A stretch of DNA of 64,000 bases from Hybos culiciformis (GCA_964007475.1 OZ023273.1:114809812-114873811); one strand, 5' to 3'. Counted from the stretch's first letter, positions 1-12,342 are shown. Notes: generated by a model not told the origin, from the letters alone. A program made the numbers and translations.

Positions 1-493
1 ATTATTTTAATTTTATTATGTATTAAGATATTCTACACTACATTCTAAAAGTCGGCATCATAGCAAATTAATTTAAAATAATTGATTAGATTTAAATAAT
101 TTAAGTACTATATTTTGAATGGAGAAGTGGCTGGGTGAATGGGGCGTTGGCTGTTGCAGAGCCATAGATTTTCTTCGCTCATTAGTGCAGATGGTACTCA
201 AAAGATGAAATCAATCATATGGCAACTTATTGAATATGGCAACTAATTGAATTATATGGCATCGAATTTAATATGGAATCGAATTGACTATGGCATCATT
301 TTTGTTTTTAAGTTTAGGGCTTAGAGTAGGGACCATTTGTCGGGGCTATCCTTACGGAGTTGCCTCGGCGAGTCGAAAGACGTAAATGTATATGCATTTA
401 AGTACTATTAACAATTTATCTTAAATTAAGTACATCGTACAAACAAGGTTAGTAGGAAAAACAACGTTAGTAATTTACATTAAGGAAAGTCGA
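1..493. other. Gene-free flank with a GC-richer island
   Basis: Mostly AT-rich. A clearly GC-richer patch runs from about 119 to 395. It contains a 29-codon ATG ORF (119-208, plus strand, Trp/Cys-containing) and imperfect repeats of the word ATATGGCA between about 218 and 295. It could be an old exon or a transposon remnant; I cannot choose between them. No splice-consistent neighbour was found. Confidence 0.3.
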
Positions 494-897
494 AATAGTA
501 GATTACAACACATGTTAAGAAAATTTGTATACACAAAAACACATAGACACGAGTCAATATACTTATATCAAAAGACCGTTAGGTCGAGTGATATAATATT
601 GACAAGTGTCTATGTGTTTTTGTGTATATACACAACGAGCTGTATAACAAATTTTATTAACGTGTTTTGTATACTGTTTTAAAGTGCTTGTGAGAGGTAG
701 TTGCAATCAATACATTTGCAATTCAAAAAATAAACAAAAGTTCAAAATGAAGAAAGTAAATAAAATTTACTTAATACGGAGAATGTAAATAAAATTTACT
801 TAATTAAATAATTACATGTATATTGACGCATGTAATATACCATTTACCGAGCTAAATTTGCGATTGTAAATACAACTTACCGATCACATGTACATTA
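494..897 (+). repeat. Dispersed repeat family A, copy 1
   Basis: Begins AATAGTAGATT and ends about ACCGATCACATG...CATTA. The first half (about 499-672) is a long imperfect hairpin. Inner arms at 527-570 and 588-628 carry the words ACACATAGACAC and GTGTCTATGTGT, and outer arms lie at 499-526 and 645-672. The second half contains a 20-bp direct repeat (GTAAATAAAATTTACTTAAT twice) and the word ATTGACGCATGTAAT. Related copies are at 40.19, 41.04, 58.20 and (inverted) 60.76 kb, so this is an interspersed non-autonomous element. No target duplication was identified. Confidence 0.7.
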
Positions 898-3800
898 AAA
901 TATTTTATTTTATTTGTTTAATATTGTACTATTATAACAAAAAACATGGTTCTTTTCAATTATGTTTCTTTAGCCCGTCATTAAAATTTCTTTTAATATA
1001 ATTAAAAAAAAAAAAGACTGCGCTTCTTATTAAATGTCATGATTTTAAGACAAATATTTCAAATAGTTTTATATAATATTTAAAGAGGTTTTTTTTTTTA
1101 TTCATTTTTAATTAGGAATATCAAAATATAATATAAGTTTGTGATTTTTTTGCAAATTAAAAATATCAAAATGTCAATCAGTCAATTATGTAAAATTTAA
1201 TTAATTTTGTTATAAATTTCATTGTGAAGGGTTATAAATAAAATTACTAAACAAAGTTGACGAGTTAGATATTATAAGACCGAAATAAAAATTTTTTTCC
1301 AATGAAAAAATTTGTCTGCATAACACAAACAAAGAAAAAATTGTTTTTTTTTTTTTTCAAATATATTAATTGCAATTTTAATGAACAAAACTGTGTTTGC
1401 TACCAAGTTTAACTGTCAATATTATAAAAGAAAATGTTTGGAAATATATAAGTAAATTGCTTTCAGAATATCATTAATCTTTTTTTCTGGTGATGGACAT
1501 AAAATAAATTATTGTGTATAGTACTTAACACATTAAAATGATAAATTGTTCTATGAATTTAATTTCAACCAACGCAATAATACACTTTACTATTGATCCA
1601 AGAAAACAACATTTCACAAGTGAAATGCAAATACTGGTTTAAAGTGGGAGTTGAATCCAGAAGTTGCATGTAAATGTTACAACACAATATGGAGAATAAT
1701 ATACGACAATAACACAGCGAGCGATTTTAATTTAAAAAAAAATGCAAAACGTCTCAAAATATTAGATAAAAATTAAATTTTAATGATTTTTTTATTAATT
1801 TTATAAAAATTAATTTAGGATTCTTTTCACAAGCTATTCTTTTCGCTACACGAACAGTAAACAGTTTTGAAGTTGTTGTTTTAAATTAAAAAAAATAAAT
1901 TATTCAAATATTAGACTCATAATAAAAAGAAATAATCACGAATCGAATTGAAATCAATTTCTTGCAAAAGCGCTAACTATTATTTCATAGCAAAAATTAT
2001 TTCTATTTTCTACCCTTCGCACGAACAAATCTCGAACATCAGTTTAAATTGTTACCAAATTAATATTTTTCAAAATATTTAACATAATTTTTAATATAAT
2101 TTTTAACCAAACAAATTTAAAATTTTTAGATCTGGATCCAATGCATATTAATATAATTTTTCATTGAGAATAAAATATTATATAATTAAAATAAATGTTA
2201 AAAACAAAAATGTATAGCAAACCTTGTTTTTAGAAATGAAACTAAATATTTTTAGTTAAAATTATATTGTTCATTATGTTAATCTTCCCATTAAAATTCA
2301 CAACAACTTATCAGGAATCATGAATCTGTCTTTTAGTTAAAAAAAAAATAATAGTAATTCATAAATGAAGAAGACATGGCATCGAAATCCTTGTATTGGT
2401 TAATCATATATCTAGTGAAATATAATATGATATGTAGAAAGCAGAGTACATAGTTTTACTATAATAATTTATTTATCATAATGTTAAAAGCATTTTAAAT
2501 TCATTTTCTTGATTTTAACGGTGTAACATTTTGTATTTACTTAACGACTTTAAACAAAGTTAAATAATAAAATTAATCTGTGTACAAATATGTAGATATT
2601 TCTTTAAGATGAAAGTTAAAATTTACAAGAAACCTTAGATTTATATTTAGACTACTATATTATTATAGGTCCAAAAGCAGGGTTTTCCAAGTTTTTCAAG
2701 TTAAAGTTTTTCTGTGCGAATTGAGACTACTGTATTCAATACCTATTTGAATACACTTCAATTTTTATTAGTTAAGTAGATGTACAACGATTTGAAGGAA
2801 AGTGTATTAAACTGCTTTAAAAATTAGGAATTTCATTTCTTACAATTTCATTTCTTGCATTCGAAAAGAACATGCCTGGGAATGAAATATTCAGTCAGAC
2901 CAGTTTTGTCATTATAAGATGAGCTGCATAATGTAGTTTCAGATGATACAAAGTTTTCAATCAAATTTTTTTTTTTTTTTTTCAAAATAATTTCCATAAT
3001 AAAAGTACTATTATTTTTGATCAAAATGCCAATCATTCATCAAATGCTGAAGAAAAATCTAAAATAATAAATAATTTACACAAATATATTATTTAGGTAA
3101 CAATTATTGTGTTGAAAATAAAAGGTAAGTTTCATTTTTTCTCATAATTGTTTGTAAATTTTTCATATCTAAGGTGCGCTTATACAAATGTATTACTATA
3201 ATCAAGTATATATGATTAATAATATGAGTTGTGAAAAAAAAATTGTATTTTCAGTTTACATAAACTTCATAATATATCTATTTTTCATCGAAAACAAAGA
3301 TTTTCAATAATTTTTGTAGTTTATAAAACTAAAGTATTTTTATTCATTTATATATCATAAGCTTATTATTTATATATCACAAGCCTTATAAAATGTACAT
3401 ACTTATTACATTATAATACAATTCAGTAGTAACATACAAAAATTAACTAGCAAAACATGAACATAATAAGACACATAATGAGTAAATAAATTAATTCAGA
3501 AGAGAATATTCTCTATAATTCCATATTATTATAAGTAAAAAAGAATAAGATTCTAAAAACTGGACTCCCGTCCGAGTCAATTCAAATGAAAAAAATTAGA
3601 AAATTGATTGTAACATTTCATCAATGAAAAGAGAATTATTTTCACCGCAGTTCTTGTGAATGGAATATTTAATAAGCTTGAAGATGCCAAAAATATATGG
3701 CGTACATTCAATTCAATTTTAGATAATCTAAAATAACTACACTTGATATCATTTACTGAGCTCCAGTGTAGGTCTAAAGTTTAAATTAAAAAAGTACTAT

Positions 3801-6096
3801 TTTTTATTCACTTAGCACTCTTTATTATATCACAATACAATTACTATATTATTTATTCAAACAATTTTAACGCCCATTTTTACGAAAATATCAATTGAAG
3901 ATACACTTACCTCAATATTTAAGAAAATGTAATAAAAATGAGTAACTTATTTATGGTAATAAATCCAAATTACGTGCGTCTGTAATTGAATTGTGGATTG
4001 CCAATAAAATTTTAAAATTATATCAATTTAAATAACATTTATCTTTAAACTAGTTTGCAAGAGGCTGAGACACAACAGGAGGTAAAAATATTTTATTATT
4101 GAAAGTAATAAATAATATAATCATAATTAAAAGAAAAATGTATTTTACTTAATTCAAATTTCAAATTATATTTCTAATAATATAAGAGTATACAACATAG
4201 AATCTAAAAATACCACATGACAATTGATAATTACAGTTTTTGGGTAATAATGAAGATTCGTTCGAATTTTTTTAATTTATTTATTTCATAAAGCTAAGAT
4301 AATACAGAAATGGATATTGCAAGATTGAAGCGAGCTGTTATTACTTTAATTTGTTGAAACCCTGTAACTAAACTATGTACTTGTTGAAGGAACTGTGTAC
4401 TTATTTGATGTTAAATTTTGTAAAAATAACAAAAAATTTAAAAACTTAATTTGTACCAAAAGAATTCCGAGAAGCCAATTTCCAATGAGAATCCAGTCAT
4501 TAATAAAGAATTAAATTAATTATTTTTTAATTATTATTTATACAATTTTCAATACAGGCCGAATATCGTTTCTTCTTCGCGGTTTAGATAGCAATATTAA
4601 TAAAATTTCGTTTTGTCTCAACTTGGATATCATTAACATTACAGTTTGGTATACAAATAATAATAGATACGTATATATACACAAATCTAAATATAATTAT
4701 TATTGATTGTATTCACTTATATGTAAAGTACAATCATGCATTTTATAACGTCCAAGAGGGATTTGAAAATTATTAATATTACGACGTAAACAGGCGCCAT
4801 CGTCATTTATTTGATAAAAAAAAATCACAATTTTTACTCAATTTTAAAGCATTAAATTAATGTTATATAAAGAAAAATTACTTTCATCTTCTCAGCATGA
4901 AATACTTTTTTCTTTATCGATAATTTTATTTACTCATCTTGCGAATTAAATTTATAGAAAATATGCGGTTAGATTACATTAAAATTCCATAATTTTTTTT
5001 TTTTTAATAAGAGATTAGTTATACATAAATGCGAATTTTTTGTATTTTAACAGAATGTTTACATACCTAAATTGCACACAATATTATATACATAACATTT
5101 GTTTTGATTTCCACTTGGGAAAAAAGAAAATCATTTTTTAATTGAAATGAGTATTTTTATTAATAAAAAAAATTCCATTGATATGTGATGGTAGATTTCG
5201 TTTCATGGGTCGAAATTATACCGTAGGTACTTGATTTTCAGTCAAACAACTGAAATAATTTTCTTAAGACATTATATTCATAATTGTTTCTTAAATTTTC
5301 CATAATGTCTTGTTTGAATTGATTTTGATTTTTTTTTTTAATTTCTCTAAGATTTATGTAACTTTTTATTCATCACACATTGGAAAATGAATAAATTATT
5401 AAGATTTTGATAACTAATGTCTAAACAAACAATATATTATTTGAAAAAAACCTATCTACAGTATATTGTTTATTTTGCTTATGGGAAGATACCTTAATGT
5501 AAAAAATGTGAAATTTCTTTTGACTTTTCTAAGGAACACAAACAAGATGAGTAAGCTCCACAATATGATTATTTGATTTTAAAGATTTTTCAAAAACAAA
5601 AAGAAGTGTATTGAAGGAAGTGTATTGAAGGAAAAGTGTATTGAATAAAAAACAAAAGACTTAAGTTACAAACTTTGTTAAATTTTTTTTTAAAGAAAAC
5701 ATTTTCAACATGGAATCTTTGGATATAAAATAAAATAAAATGCAATAATTAGATCATAGTTATTTCATCTATAGAAAATTAAGGTATTAATAGAAAGCCA
5801 AAAAATCATTGAACAATGTAATATAATTTTTGAATAGAATGTATTTCTAAATTTTCATTAAAAAACTTGAATGCAACAAGTATATCTTCAGTAATTTTTT
5901 ATAGTTAAGACTTATAGACATTCTGTATTTGACATTTGACTTTCATTCATTTCATAATAATCGTTGAAGGGATTGTTGATACGTCTAAAAAAATTACATT
6001 TAACTGACATTTTCATAGTTGTATGAATGAAATAATTTTAATTTTCTCAAATGTGGTTTAGAAAAAACTGTTAAATGAAATATTTTCATAAACTTT
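898..6096. other. AT-rich intergenic DNA, no gene seen
   Basis: Homopolymer-rich sequence with no convincing coding segment. The longest open frame (2848-3036, minus) is low-complexity Lys/Ile-rich and is taken as chance. Confidence 0.6.
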
Positions 6097-6713
6097 TGTA
6101 AAGGAAAAAATCGTTTTTATTTAATGGAAAGTTTTTATTGACTTTCTTATTTATAGTTATTCATCTTATGATGGATCATGGGTTGGACATCTATGTTGTC
6201 CAAGACTTCTAAGGCCTATTGAATTCCCTATTCCATAATGACCACTAGCATGTCATTATGGAGATCCTATTGTCTAGGCTGTATTCAGCCGTATGTCCTA
6301 TTAGAGCGGGACGCGCTTTCGTTTTGGCTGTATTCAGCCGGTTATCCGTATTATATTGCTCGGAAAGCTATCTTACCTGTATTGTATAGCTCAGGGAAGC
6401 CGTTTATAGAAAGATGAGATTTGGTAAGAATCTGATTTAATTTTCTAATTTCAATCTTATTTATACAAAATCTTATGTACTAAAATTCTTATATTCTATT
6501 TACAAATATTATATACAATTTAGTTTATATAATTAATTTTCTTATGTAATATAAAATAGTTTACTATGTCCTAATATGATTGGTTGCCCAATCAAATTAA
6601 TTATAATTTACAGTAATTCTTATTAAAAATATAAATTTTTTGGGTTCAAAAAATAATTAAAATTTTTATAAATTTAGTTTTATTTTAACGTTAGTGATAA
6701 CAATATCACTACA
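6097..6713 (-). repeat. 3' LTR of the retrotransposon
   Basis: 617 bp, TGTA...TACA on the plus strand. It matches the other LTR at every base I compared. It contains two copies of the small hairpin GGCTGTATTCAGCC (6277-6290 and 6326-6339). Its right end is an inverted repeat, AGTGATA...TATCACT, which forms the first bases of U3 in element orientation. Confidence 0.97.
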
Positions 6714-6725
6714 TCCTTTCCCTTT
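6714..6725 (-). other. Polypurine tract
   Basis: On the minus strand this reads AAAGGGAAAGGA and directly abuts the TGTA start of the 3' LTR. That is the expected position and composition of the plus-strand primer of an LTR retrotransposon. Confidence 0.85.
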
Positions 6726-6797
6726 GGGAGAAAAAAAAAATTTTTTGTAAATTTTATGTAAAAAGGAAGAAAAATTTTTTTTTTTTCTATTTAAATT

Positions 6798-9700
6798 CTA
6801 TACCTTTTTTAAGTTATTATTATGAATTTTCTTTAATTTATTATTTATTTCTATTATTGAATTTACTCCGTCTCTTTCGACGATTCTATAAGGTCCTTGA
6901 AAAGGATAATCTAATTTCTTTCTATTAAAATTTTTTATCATTACCATATCATTTACTTTCAAATTCGCAGGATTAATATTAAGATTGTATTTTTCATTTC
7001 TAGCTATTTTATATTTAATTAGTTCTTCTCTAGCTGATTTTAGTGCACAAGATAATTTTAAATTTAATTCGTTTAAATAGTTATCATAGTTTATGAAATT
7101 TAGTGGTTCATTATTTTTAAGTGTAATATTTGTCGGTAATTCAGGTGTGTTTCCAAAAATTAATTCAAATGGCGCATAATGAGTGTCTGAATGAGGTGTA
7201 GTATTATAGGAAAATAAGAAAAATGGGATTAATTCAACCCAATTGTTGCTATGATTGCATGTTAAAAAATATTCGTTTAGTACTCTGTGATTTCTTTCTA
7301 CTGAACCTAATGTTTGATGGTGATAAGGTGTTGATTTTTGGTGATTAATATTAAAAGTTTTACAAATGTTCATAAATAGTTCGTTTACAAATTCTGTACC
7401 TAAATCAGTTTTGATATTTTTTATATTTCCATATCTTAATATGATATTTTCTGTTAAAATTTTTGCTATCGTAATAGCATCTTTAGTTTCTATAGGAAAT
7501 GCTTCTATGTATTTAGTTAATTCGCATTGAACTGTGAGTATATATCTATAATTATTACAAATTTTTAAAGGGCCTACTGTATCGACTTGTATGGTTTCGA
7601 AAGGTCTATTTGGAGTGTCAGTAATTTGTAATGGTTCTTTAATGTTTCTAACTTGTTTTGATTTAATACATTCGTTGCAATTTTTCACGTAATTTTTAAT
7701 CATTTTATGCATGTTTTTCCATATGTATTTTTGTCTAAGTTTTATTATCATTTTCCTAACACCGATGTGTCCACTTATATTGTTACTATGATTGTCTTTT
7801 ATTAATTGTTTTATTAAATTTTGATCTGTTATTTCGATAGGAGCTTTGAATAAAATTATTTTTAATTTATTTTTCGAATTATCTTTTTCCTGTAGTTGAT
7901 TAAATATGTTTTTAAATTCTTGAATGTTAATGTGGTTAAATAAGGTATCATTATTATTTATCGCGACTGTGAAAATTTTATTTTGAGCTAATAAGAGTTT
8001 CATTTTATTTAAAATTGATTTTATATGAATTCTCTTTTTATTAAAATATATTTTATAATTATTATTGAATGTTATTTCTGTTGTACCAGTTGAAGTTTCT
8101 ATGAAGTTTACTTTCGGAATTCTTTTTATATCGTTAATTGAGATACTGTGCCAAATGTGTAGATTTTTATTTATAGGGTTTTTAGCTTGTTCTAGTGACC
8201 TAGTTACTTGTCTGGTTATCACGTTAATATCTTTTTCTGGCGTAATTGGGATCATAGATTTTAAAATGTTAGAGTTTAAATGTATTCTTGATAAAGCGTC
8301 TGCGTTTGTATTCATTTTTCCTTGTTTGTATACTATATCAAAATCGTAATCACTGAGATCTAGTCTAATACGCGTCATTTTAGATGAAGGGTTTTTGTGC
8401 GTAAATAATCCTACTAAAGGTCTGTGATCTGTTACGACGATGAATTTTCTGCCATATACATAGGGTCTAAAGAAATTGATTGCCCAGTGAATAGAAAGCA
8501 ATTCTTTTTCTATTATTGGTTTGTTTAGTTCTGCAGAGTTTAATGTTTTACTGGCATAGCTTATTGGTAAATCTTGTCCAATTTCTCCTTGAGATAAGAC
8601 TGCTCCGAAGGCGGATTGTGAAGCGTCTGTTGTGATTATAAAAGGTTTGGAATAATCTGGATATTGTAAAATGGGAGGGTTAATTAATTTATTTTTTAAA
8701 TTTAAAAATGCATTTGTACAATTTTCATTCCAATTAAATATTGATTTCTTTTTTGTTAGATCGTTCAAAGGTTTTGCTATAGCTGCAAAGTTTGGTATAA
8801 ATTTTCTGTAATAATTGCAGAATGCTACAAAACGTTTTATTTCATCAGCGTTTTGGGGTTGTGGATAATTTTTTACTGCAAAAAGTTTAGTTGGGTCTGT
8901 TTTTATGCCTTTATTAGTTATTAAATGGCCTAAATAAATTACTTCTTTCTGTAAGAAACTACATTTTTCTGGATTTAGCTTTAAATTATATTTTCTTAAT
9001 CGTTCAAATACTTTTATTAAGTTTTCGTTGTGGTGTTTAATAGAACATCCAAATATTATTATATCATCAACATAGATAAATGATTCTGAATTTAAACCTG
9101 ATAAAGCAATTGTTAACATTCGCTGAAAACTATTTGAAGAGATTTTTAAACCAAATGGGAGTCTTTTAAATTGAAAATGTCCATTATTAGATGAAAATGC
9201 TGTACAAGGTCTTGAATTTTTCTCTAATTCGATTTGGTGAAAAGAACTGACCATATCTAATGTGGTAAAGTATTTTGCTCTTCCTAAATTATCTAGTACG
9301 TCTTCTAATTTGGTCAAAGGAAATTTGTCATTTTGAATTTTTTTGTTTAGTTGACGGAAATCTACTACTAGTCTCCATTTTTTGGTGTCATTAGAGGATT
9401 TCTTTGGTACTAAGAGTAAAGGTGAGTTATATGGACTGTAAGAGTGTTCAATAATGTCTTCTTTCAATAATTTATCTACTTGATCATTAATTTCTGTTAA
9501 TTGCGAATTTGGTAATCTATAGTTTTTAATATAAATAGGGTTTTTATTTTCTAAGGCGATATTTTGTTTATAAAAATTATTAGTCGTTAATGAGTCACCT
9601 GGTAAGTAAAATATATCTTGGAATTGTTTGCAAATTTTAAGTGTTTCATTTTGAGCTTTTGGGTCGTCTGGGTTAATGCTTAATATTTGTTCTAAATGTA

Positions 9701-10328
9701 ATAATCGATCGTGATCGTTATTTTCAATATTCACTATGTTATAATTGTTTAAAGGTACTGTTTTAGGCTTATAATTTTTTATGATCATTGTTTTATCATT
9801 AGTATTTAAAATTTTTACATTCGATATGCCATTTTTGGCTATAATCGTGTTGGCTATGAATATTCCTGGTGTTATTTCTTCACTCAGGACAAGTGTCTCT
9901 TCTGTTCTCTGAACATGTAAGGGACATATAATTTCAGTTCTGGCTGGTATCACCAGTTGACTGATACAATTAGAATTAATGGGTATATTTATTACCTCAT
10001 CACTTATCGTAAGTGATAATTCATTTGTTTCAAAATTAATTAATGCGGAGTATTTCATTAAGAAATCTCGGCCTAAGATTCCATCCGTTTTGATTGGAAA
10101 TTTATCTTCTACACAGTGTAGATTTATAAAACATTTTTTGTTTTCAATAATAAAATGTGTTTGTAGTGTGCCTAAAGATTCATGTATGTTATTGCCTATT
10201 CCTGTAATTTTGCAAGTACTATTATTATTAATGTCAATTGAATTTGTGAATTGTTCTTTGATGACAGATATGTCTGCACCAGTATCAATCATGAATTTAA
10301 TTGGATTATAATAATTGGGTCTTTGCAT
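6798..10328 (-). CDS. pol: Pol: protease, reverse transcriptase, RNase H, integrase
   Basis: The 1,176-codon ORF counted from its first ATG carries the enzymes that copy element RNA and insert the cDNA. Visible motifs: aspartic protease D-T-G at residues 15-17 with G-x-L-G-R-D near 83; RT active site Y-V-D-D at 419-422; RNase H D568 in T-T-D-A-S; integrase zinc module H847, H854, C884, C887; integrase catalytic D916, D975 and E1011 (a D-35-E spacing); GPY at 1145-1147. The reading frame is open upstream of the ATG and overlaps the gag 3' end. It lies in the -1 frame relative to gag, so synthesis is most likely by frameshifting at 10376-10382 rather than from the ATG. Length and order fit a full Ty3 pol. 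No internal stop or missing catalytic residue was seen. Confidence 0.96.
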   Translation of the reverse strand: MQRPNYYNPIKFMIDTGADISVIKEQFTNSIDINNNSTCKITGIGNNIHESLGTLQTHFIIENKKCFINLHCVEDKFPIKTDGILGRDFLMKYSALINFETNELSLTISDEVINIPINSNCISQLVIPARTEIICPLHVQRTEETLVLSEEITPGIFIANTIIAKNGISNVKILNTNDKTMIIKNYKPKTVPLNNYNIVNIENNDHDRLLHLEQILSINPDDPKAQNETLKICKQFQDIFYLPGDSLTTNNFYKQNIALENKNPIYIKNYRLPNSQLTEINDQVDKLLKEDIIEHSYSPYNSPLLLVPKKSSNDTKKWRLVVDFRQLNKKIQNDKFPLTKLEDVLDNLGRAKYFTTLDMVSSFHQIELEKNSRPCTAFSSNNGHFQFKRLPFGLKISSNSFQRMLTIALSGLNSESFIYVDDIIIFGCSIKHHNENLIKVFERLRKYNLKLNPEKCSFLQKEVIYLGHLITNKGIKTDPTKLFAVKNYPQPQNADEIKRFVAFCNYYRKFIPNFAAIAKPLNDLTKKKSIFNWNENCTNAFLNLKNKLINPPILQYPDYSKPFIITTDASQSAFGAVLSQGEIGQDLPISYASKTLNSAELNKPIIEKELLSIHWAINFFRPYVYGRKFIVVTDHRPLVGLFTHKNPSSKMTRIRLDLSDYDFDIVYKQGKMNTNADALSRIHLNSNILKSMIPITPEKDINVITRQVTRSLEQAKNPINKNLHIWHSISINDIKRIPKVNFIETSTGTTEITFNNNYKIYFNKKRIHIKSILNKMKLLLAQNKIFTVAINNNDTLFNHINIQEFKNIFNQLQEKDNSKNKLKIILFKAPIEITDQNLIKQLIKDNHSNNISGHIGVRKMIIKLRQKYIWKNMHKMIKNYVKNCNECIKSKQVRNIKEPLQITDTPNRPFETIQVDTVGPLKICNNYRYILTVQCELTKYIEAFPIETKDAITIAKILTENIILRYGNIKNIKTDLGTEFVNELFMNICKTFNINHQKSTPYHHQTLGSVERNHRVLNEYFLTCNHSNNWVELIPFFLFSYNTTPHSDTHYAPFELIFGNTPELPTNITLKNNEPLNFINYDNYLNELNLKLSCALKSAREELIKYKIARNEKYNLNINPANLKVNDMVMIKNFNRKKLDYPFQGPYRIVERDGVNSIIEINNKLKKIHNNNLKKV

Positions 10329-10366
10329 TAGGATAAAAAATGTTGGTGAATTGTTTTTAAAATTAT

Positions 10367-11668
10367 TTATTGTATATTTAAAGCATTCATTTCCCCGATT
10401 ACCGTTTGACCCGAATCGGGGGTACGTCCGTTTCCCGATTCTAATGCGTTAACGTTCCTATTATTAAAATTTTGGTCATCGTTTCTACGATTGTTACTAT
10501 ATCTGTTATTATAGGAATTATTATTCCTGTTATTATTAATTGGTTGAGAATTATTGTAGTCTCTATTTCTATAATAGTCAGTGGAATTCGTATGTTGCTG
10601 ATTTCTATTATAGTTATGATTAGTATTTGATCTATGATTACTATTGTTCATATTATTATTACTAGTACGATTATTATGATTATTATGATTATTTTGATTA
10701 CTATGATTATTATGATTATTATGACCATTCCTTGGTCTATTATTATTATTAAAATTATTTCTAGTATTTCTATTATTATTATAATTTCTTCTACCATTAT
10801 TTCTATTATTATTGTTGTTATTATTCCTACTATTACTTCGATTTGAGTAGGTATTTATATTATTACTATCATTATTATTATTATTACTATCTATTTCCAA
10901 AATAAGTTTTATTGCTTCTGTAAAAGTTTTTGGTTGTGCCGCTAAAATGACTGATTGTATGGGTTCTACTAAGTTTGTCTTAAGGCATTGCAGAGCAAAT
11001 TTATCATTAACTTTTATTATTACAGCTTTTGCGTCAGCTGTTTCATTTTTAGACTGTATCATATTTAATTCATTTATTAGCATTTCTAATTTTTCAGCAT
11101 ATTTTGTGGCTGATATTGACCTATTCTTTCCTAATTGGTCGATTTCGTTGTGTATTTTAGTATAGGTTCTAGTGCTCATGAAATTATTATTTAAAATTTT
11201 TTTTAAATTTTCAAGTGTTGTAGGTTCTGTCTCATTTATAATTCGATTTTTCACCTTTTGTGATAATTTTATATTATAAATGAATTTTATTAATTTTTCT
11301 CTATCTGCTACTTTAATATTATCGTGAATGTATTCCGTTATGCTTATGAATTCTTGCAATTTAGCATAGGAACCTTCGAATAATGGGATTATTTTATTTA
11401 CATTTGCTATGTCAAAATCCATCTTATTATTTATGATTTCTATCAAGTAAGATTTAATTAATGTCACGTATTTCGAATACTCTGTTCTTAAACTTGTCTT
11501 CCCTGTTCTCAAATTTGATTCCCTAACAGAGCTTATAAATAGCGATTTGTTGTAAATTACCTTAGTTAATTCAGCCTTTGCTGCAGAGATATTAAACTTT
11601 GTTTTTATTATATTATTGTAGAGTTCTTCTAATTGTTCAATTTCTTTTTGGAATTTCTCAAGGGTCAT
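10367..11668 (-). CDS. gag: Gag-like structural protein
   Basis: 433 codons. The first roughly 260 residues are mixed and helical-looking, as expected of a capsid-type Gag. Residues about 265-405 are extremely Asn-rich with scattered Arg, His and Tyr. No CCHC zinc knuckle is present, so the basic Asn/Arg tail is the likely RNA-binding part (inference). The stop lies just after the TTTAAAT slippery site that leads into pol. The ATG is the first in the frame. Family: Ty3/mdg1-type Gag by position rather than by recognised residues. Confidence 0.9.
   Translation of the reverse strand: MTLEKFQKEIEQLEELYNNIIKTKFNISAAKAELTKVIYNKSLFISSVRESNLRTGKTSLRTEYSKYVTLIKSYLIEIINNKMDFDIANVNKIIPLFEGSYAKLQEFISITEYIHDNIKVADREKLIKFIYNIKLSQKVKNRIINETEPTTLENLKKILNNNFMSTRTYTKIHNEIDQLGKNRSISATKYAEKLEMLINELNMIQSKNETADAKAVIIKVNDKFALQCLKTNLVEPIQSVILAAQPKTFTEAIKLILEIDSNNNNNDSNNINTYSNRSNSRNNNNNNNRNNGRRNYNNNRNTRNNFNNNNRPRNGHNNHNNHSNQNNHNNHNNRTSNNNMNNSNHRSNTNHNYNRNQQHTNSTDYYRNRDYNNSQPINNNRNNNSYNNRYSNNRRNDDQNFNNRNVNALESGNGRTPDSGQTVIGEMNALNIQ
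10376..10382 (-). promoter_or_regulatory. -1 ribosomal frameshift heptamer
   Basis: Minus-strand T TTA AAT is in the gag zero frame (codons GCT TTA AAT ATA CAA TAA), so it is a canonical X-XXY-YYZ slippery site two sense codons before the gag stop. A -1 slip continues TTT AAA TAT ACA into the open frame that becomes pol. I could not confirm a downstream pseudoknot by eye. Confidence 0.8.
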
Positions 11669-12342
11669 GCTATGAAAAAATTCTTGTGTGAAAAATTTGA
11701 ATTAAACCGAAAAATATTTTTAATTGATAATTTAATTATAGAGGGACAGAAAAAAAAATTTTTTAGGTTTTGTTAGTTTCTTAATAGGGTATAATTTTGT
11801 TGCTTCCTATGATAATTATTTAAAATCATTAAATATATTTGGGTCATTCATTAATTTGTTAATAGGGTATTGAAAAATATTTTTTAGGGTCTTTGCTAAA
11901 TTTTAATGCAATTTTAATATTAACATCTTTTTCTTTTTTTTTGAAATGTATTGGTACGGTATGCAAAAATTTTTATCTCTTTTATATATTTTTTTTTTTG
12001 TAAAATATCTAGGTAGAATTATTTTGATAGACAAGTGTTCTTTTTTTTTTTTTTTTTTGATAATAAATTTTATTTGAATATCGGGGTATTCATAATATAG
12101 TTTTATATTCGTAATAATTCTTAGAATTCTTTGGGGTATTCTTGAGTAATATTCTTAATTTTTATAAGGTTTAACATTTGGAAATTTTTTCTTATGGTAA
12201 TTTATAATACTAATAATTAAGTAAAATTTTTGTATTTATTCATTATTTCTGTTTTACAATTAAATATTTTATAATTTTATAATTTAATATAAATTTTTAA
12301 TTTATAACAAGATTTTTGTTTTTTTTTTTTTTTTTGACAATT
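11669..12342 (-). other. Untranslated spacer between small ORF and gag
   Basis: AT-rich leader of the element, with long T and A runs, including T tracts near 11990-12060 and 12317-12336. No ORF, domain or RNA gene was recognised. Confidence 0.6.

Noticed and set aside
1624..1776. Plus-strand open stretch of about 50 codons with protein-like composition
   Set aside because: A run of this length is expected by chance many times in 64 kb of AT-rich DNA, and no splice-consistent partner was found.
8065..8349. Plus-strand ORFs inside the retrotransposon (8065-8349, 9979-10311, 10634-10846, 10947-11165, 12368-12571)
   Set aside because: Antisense shadows of pol, gag and the small ORF; hydrophobic or Ile-only translations mirror the Asn/Lys codons on the real strand.
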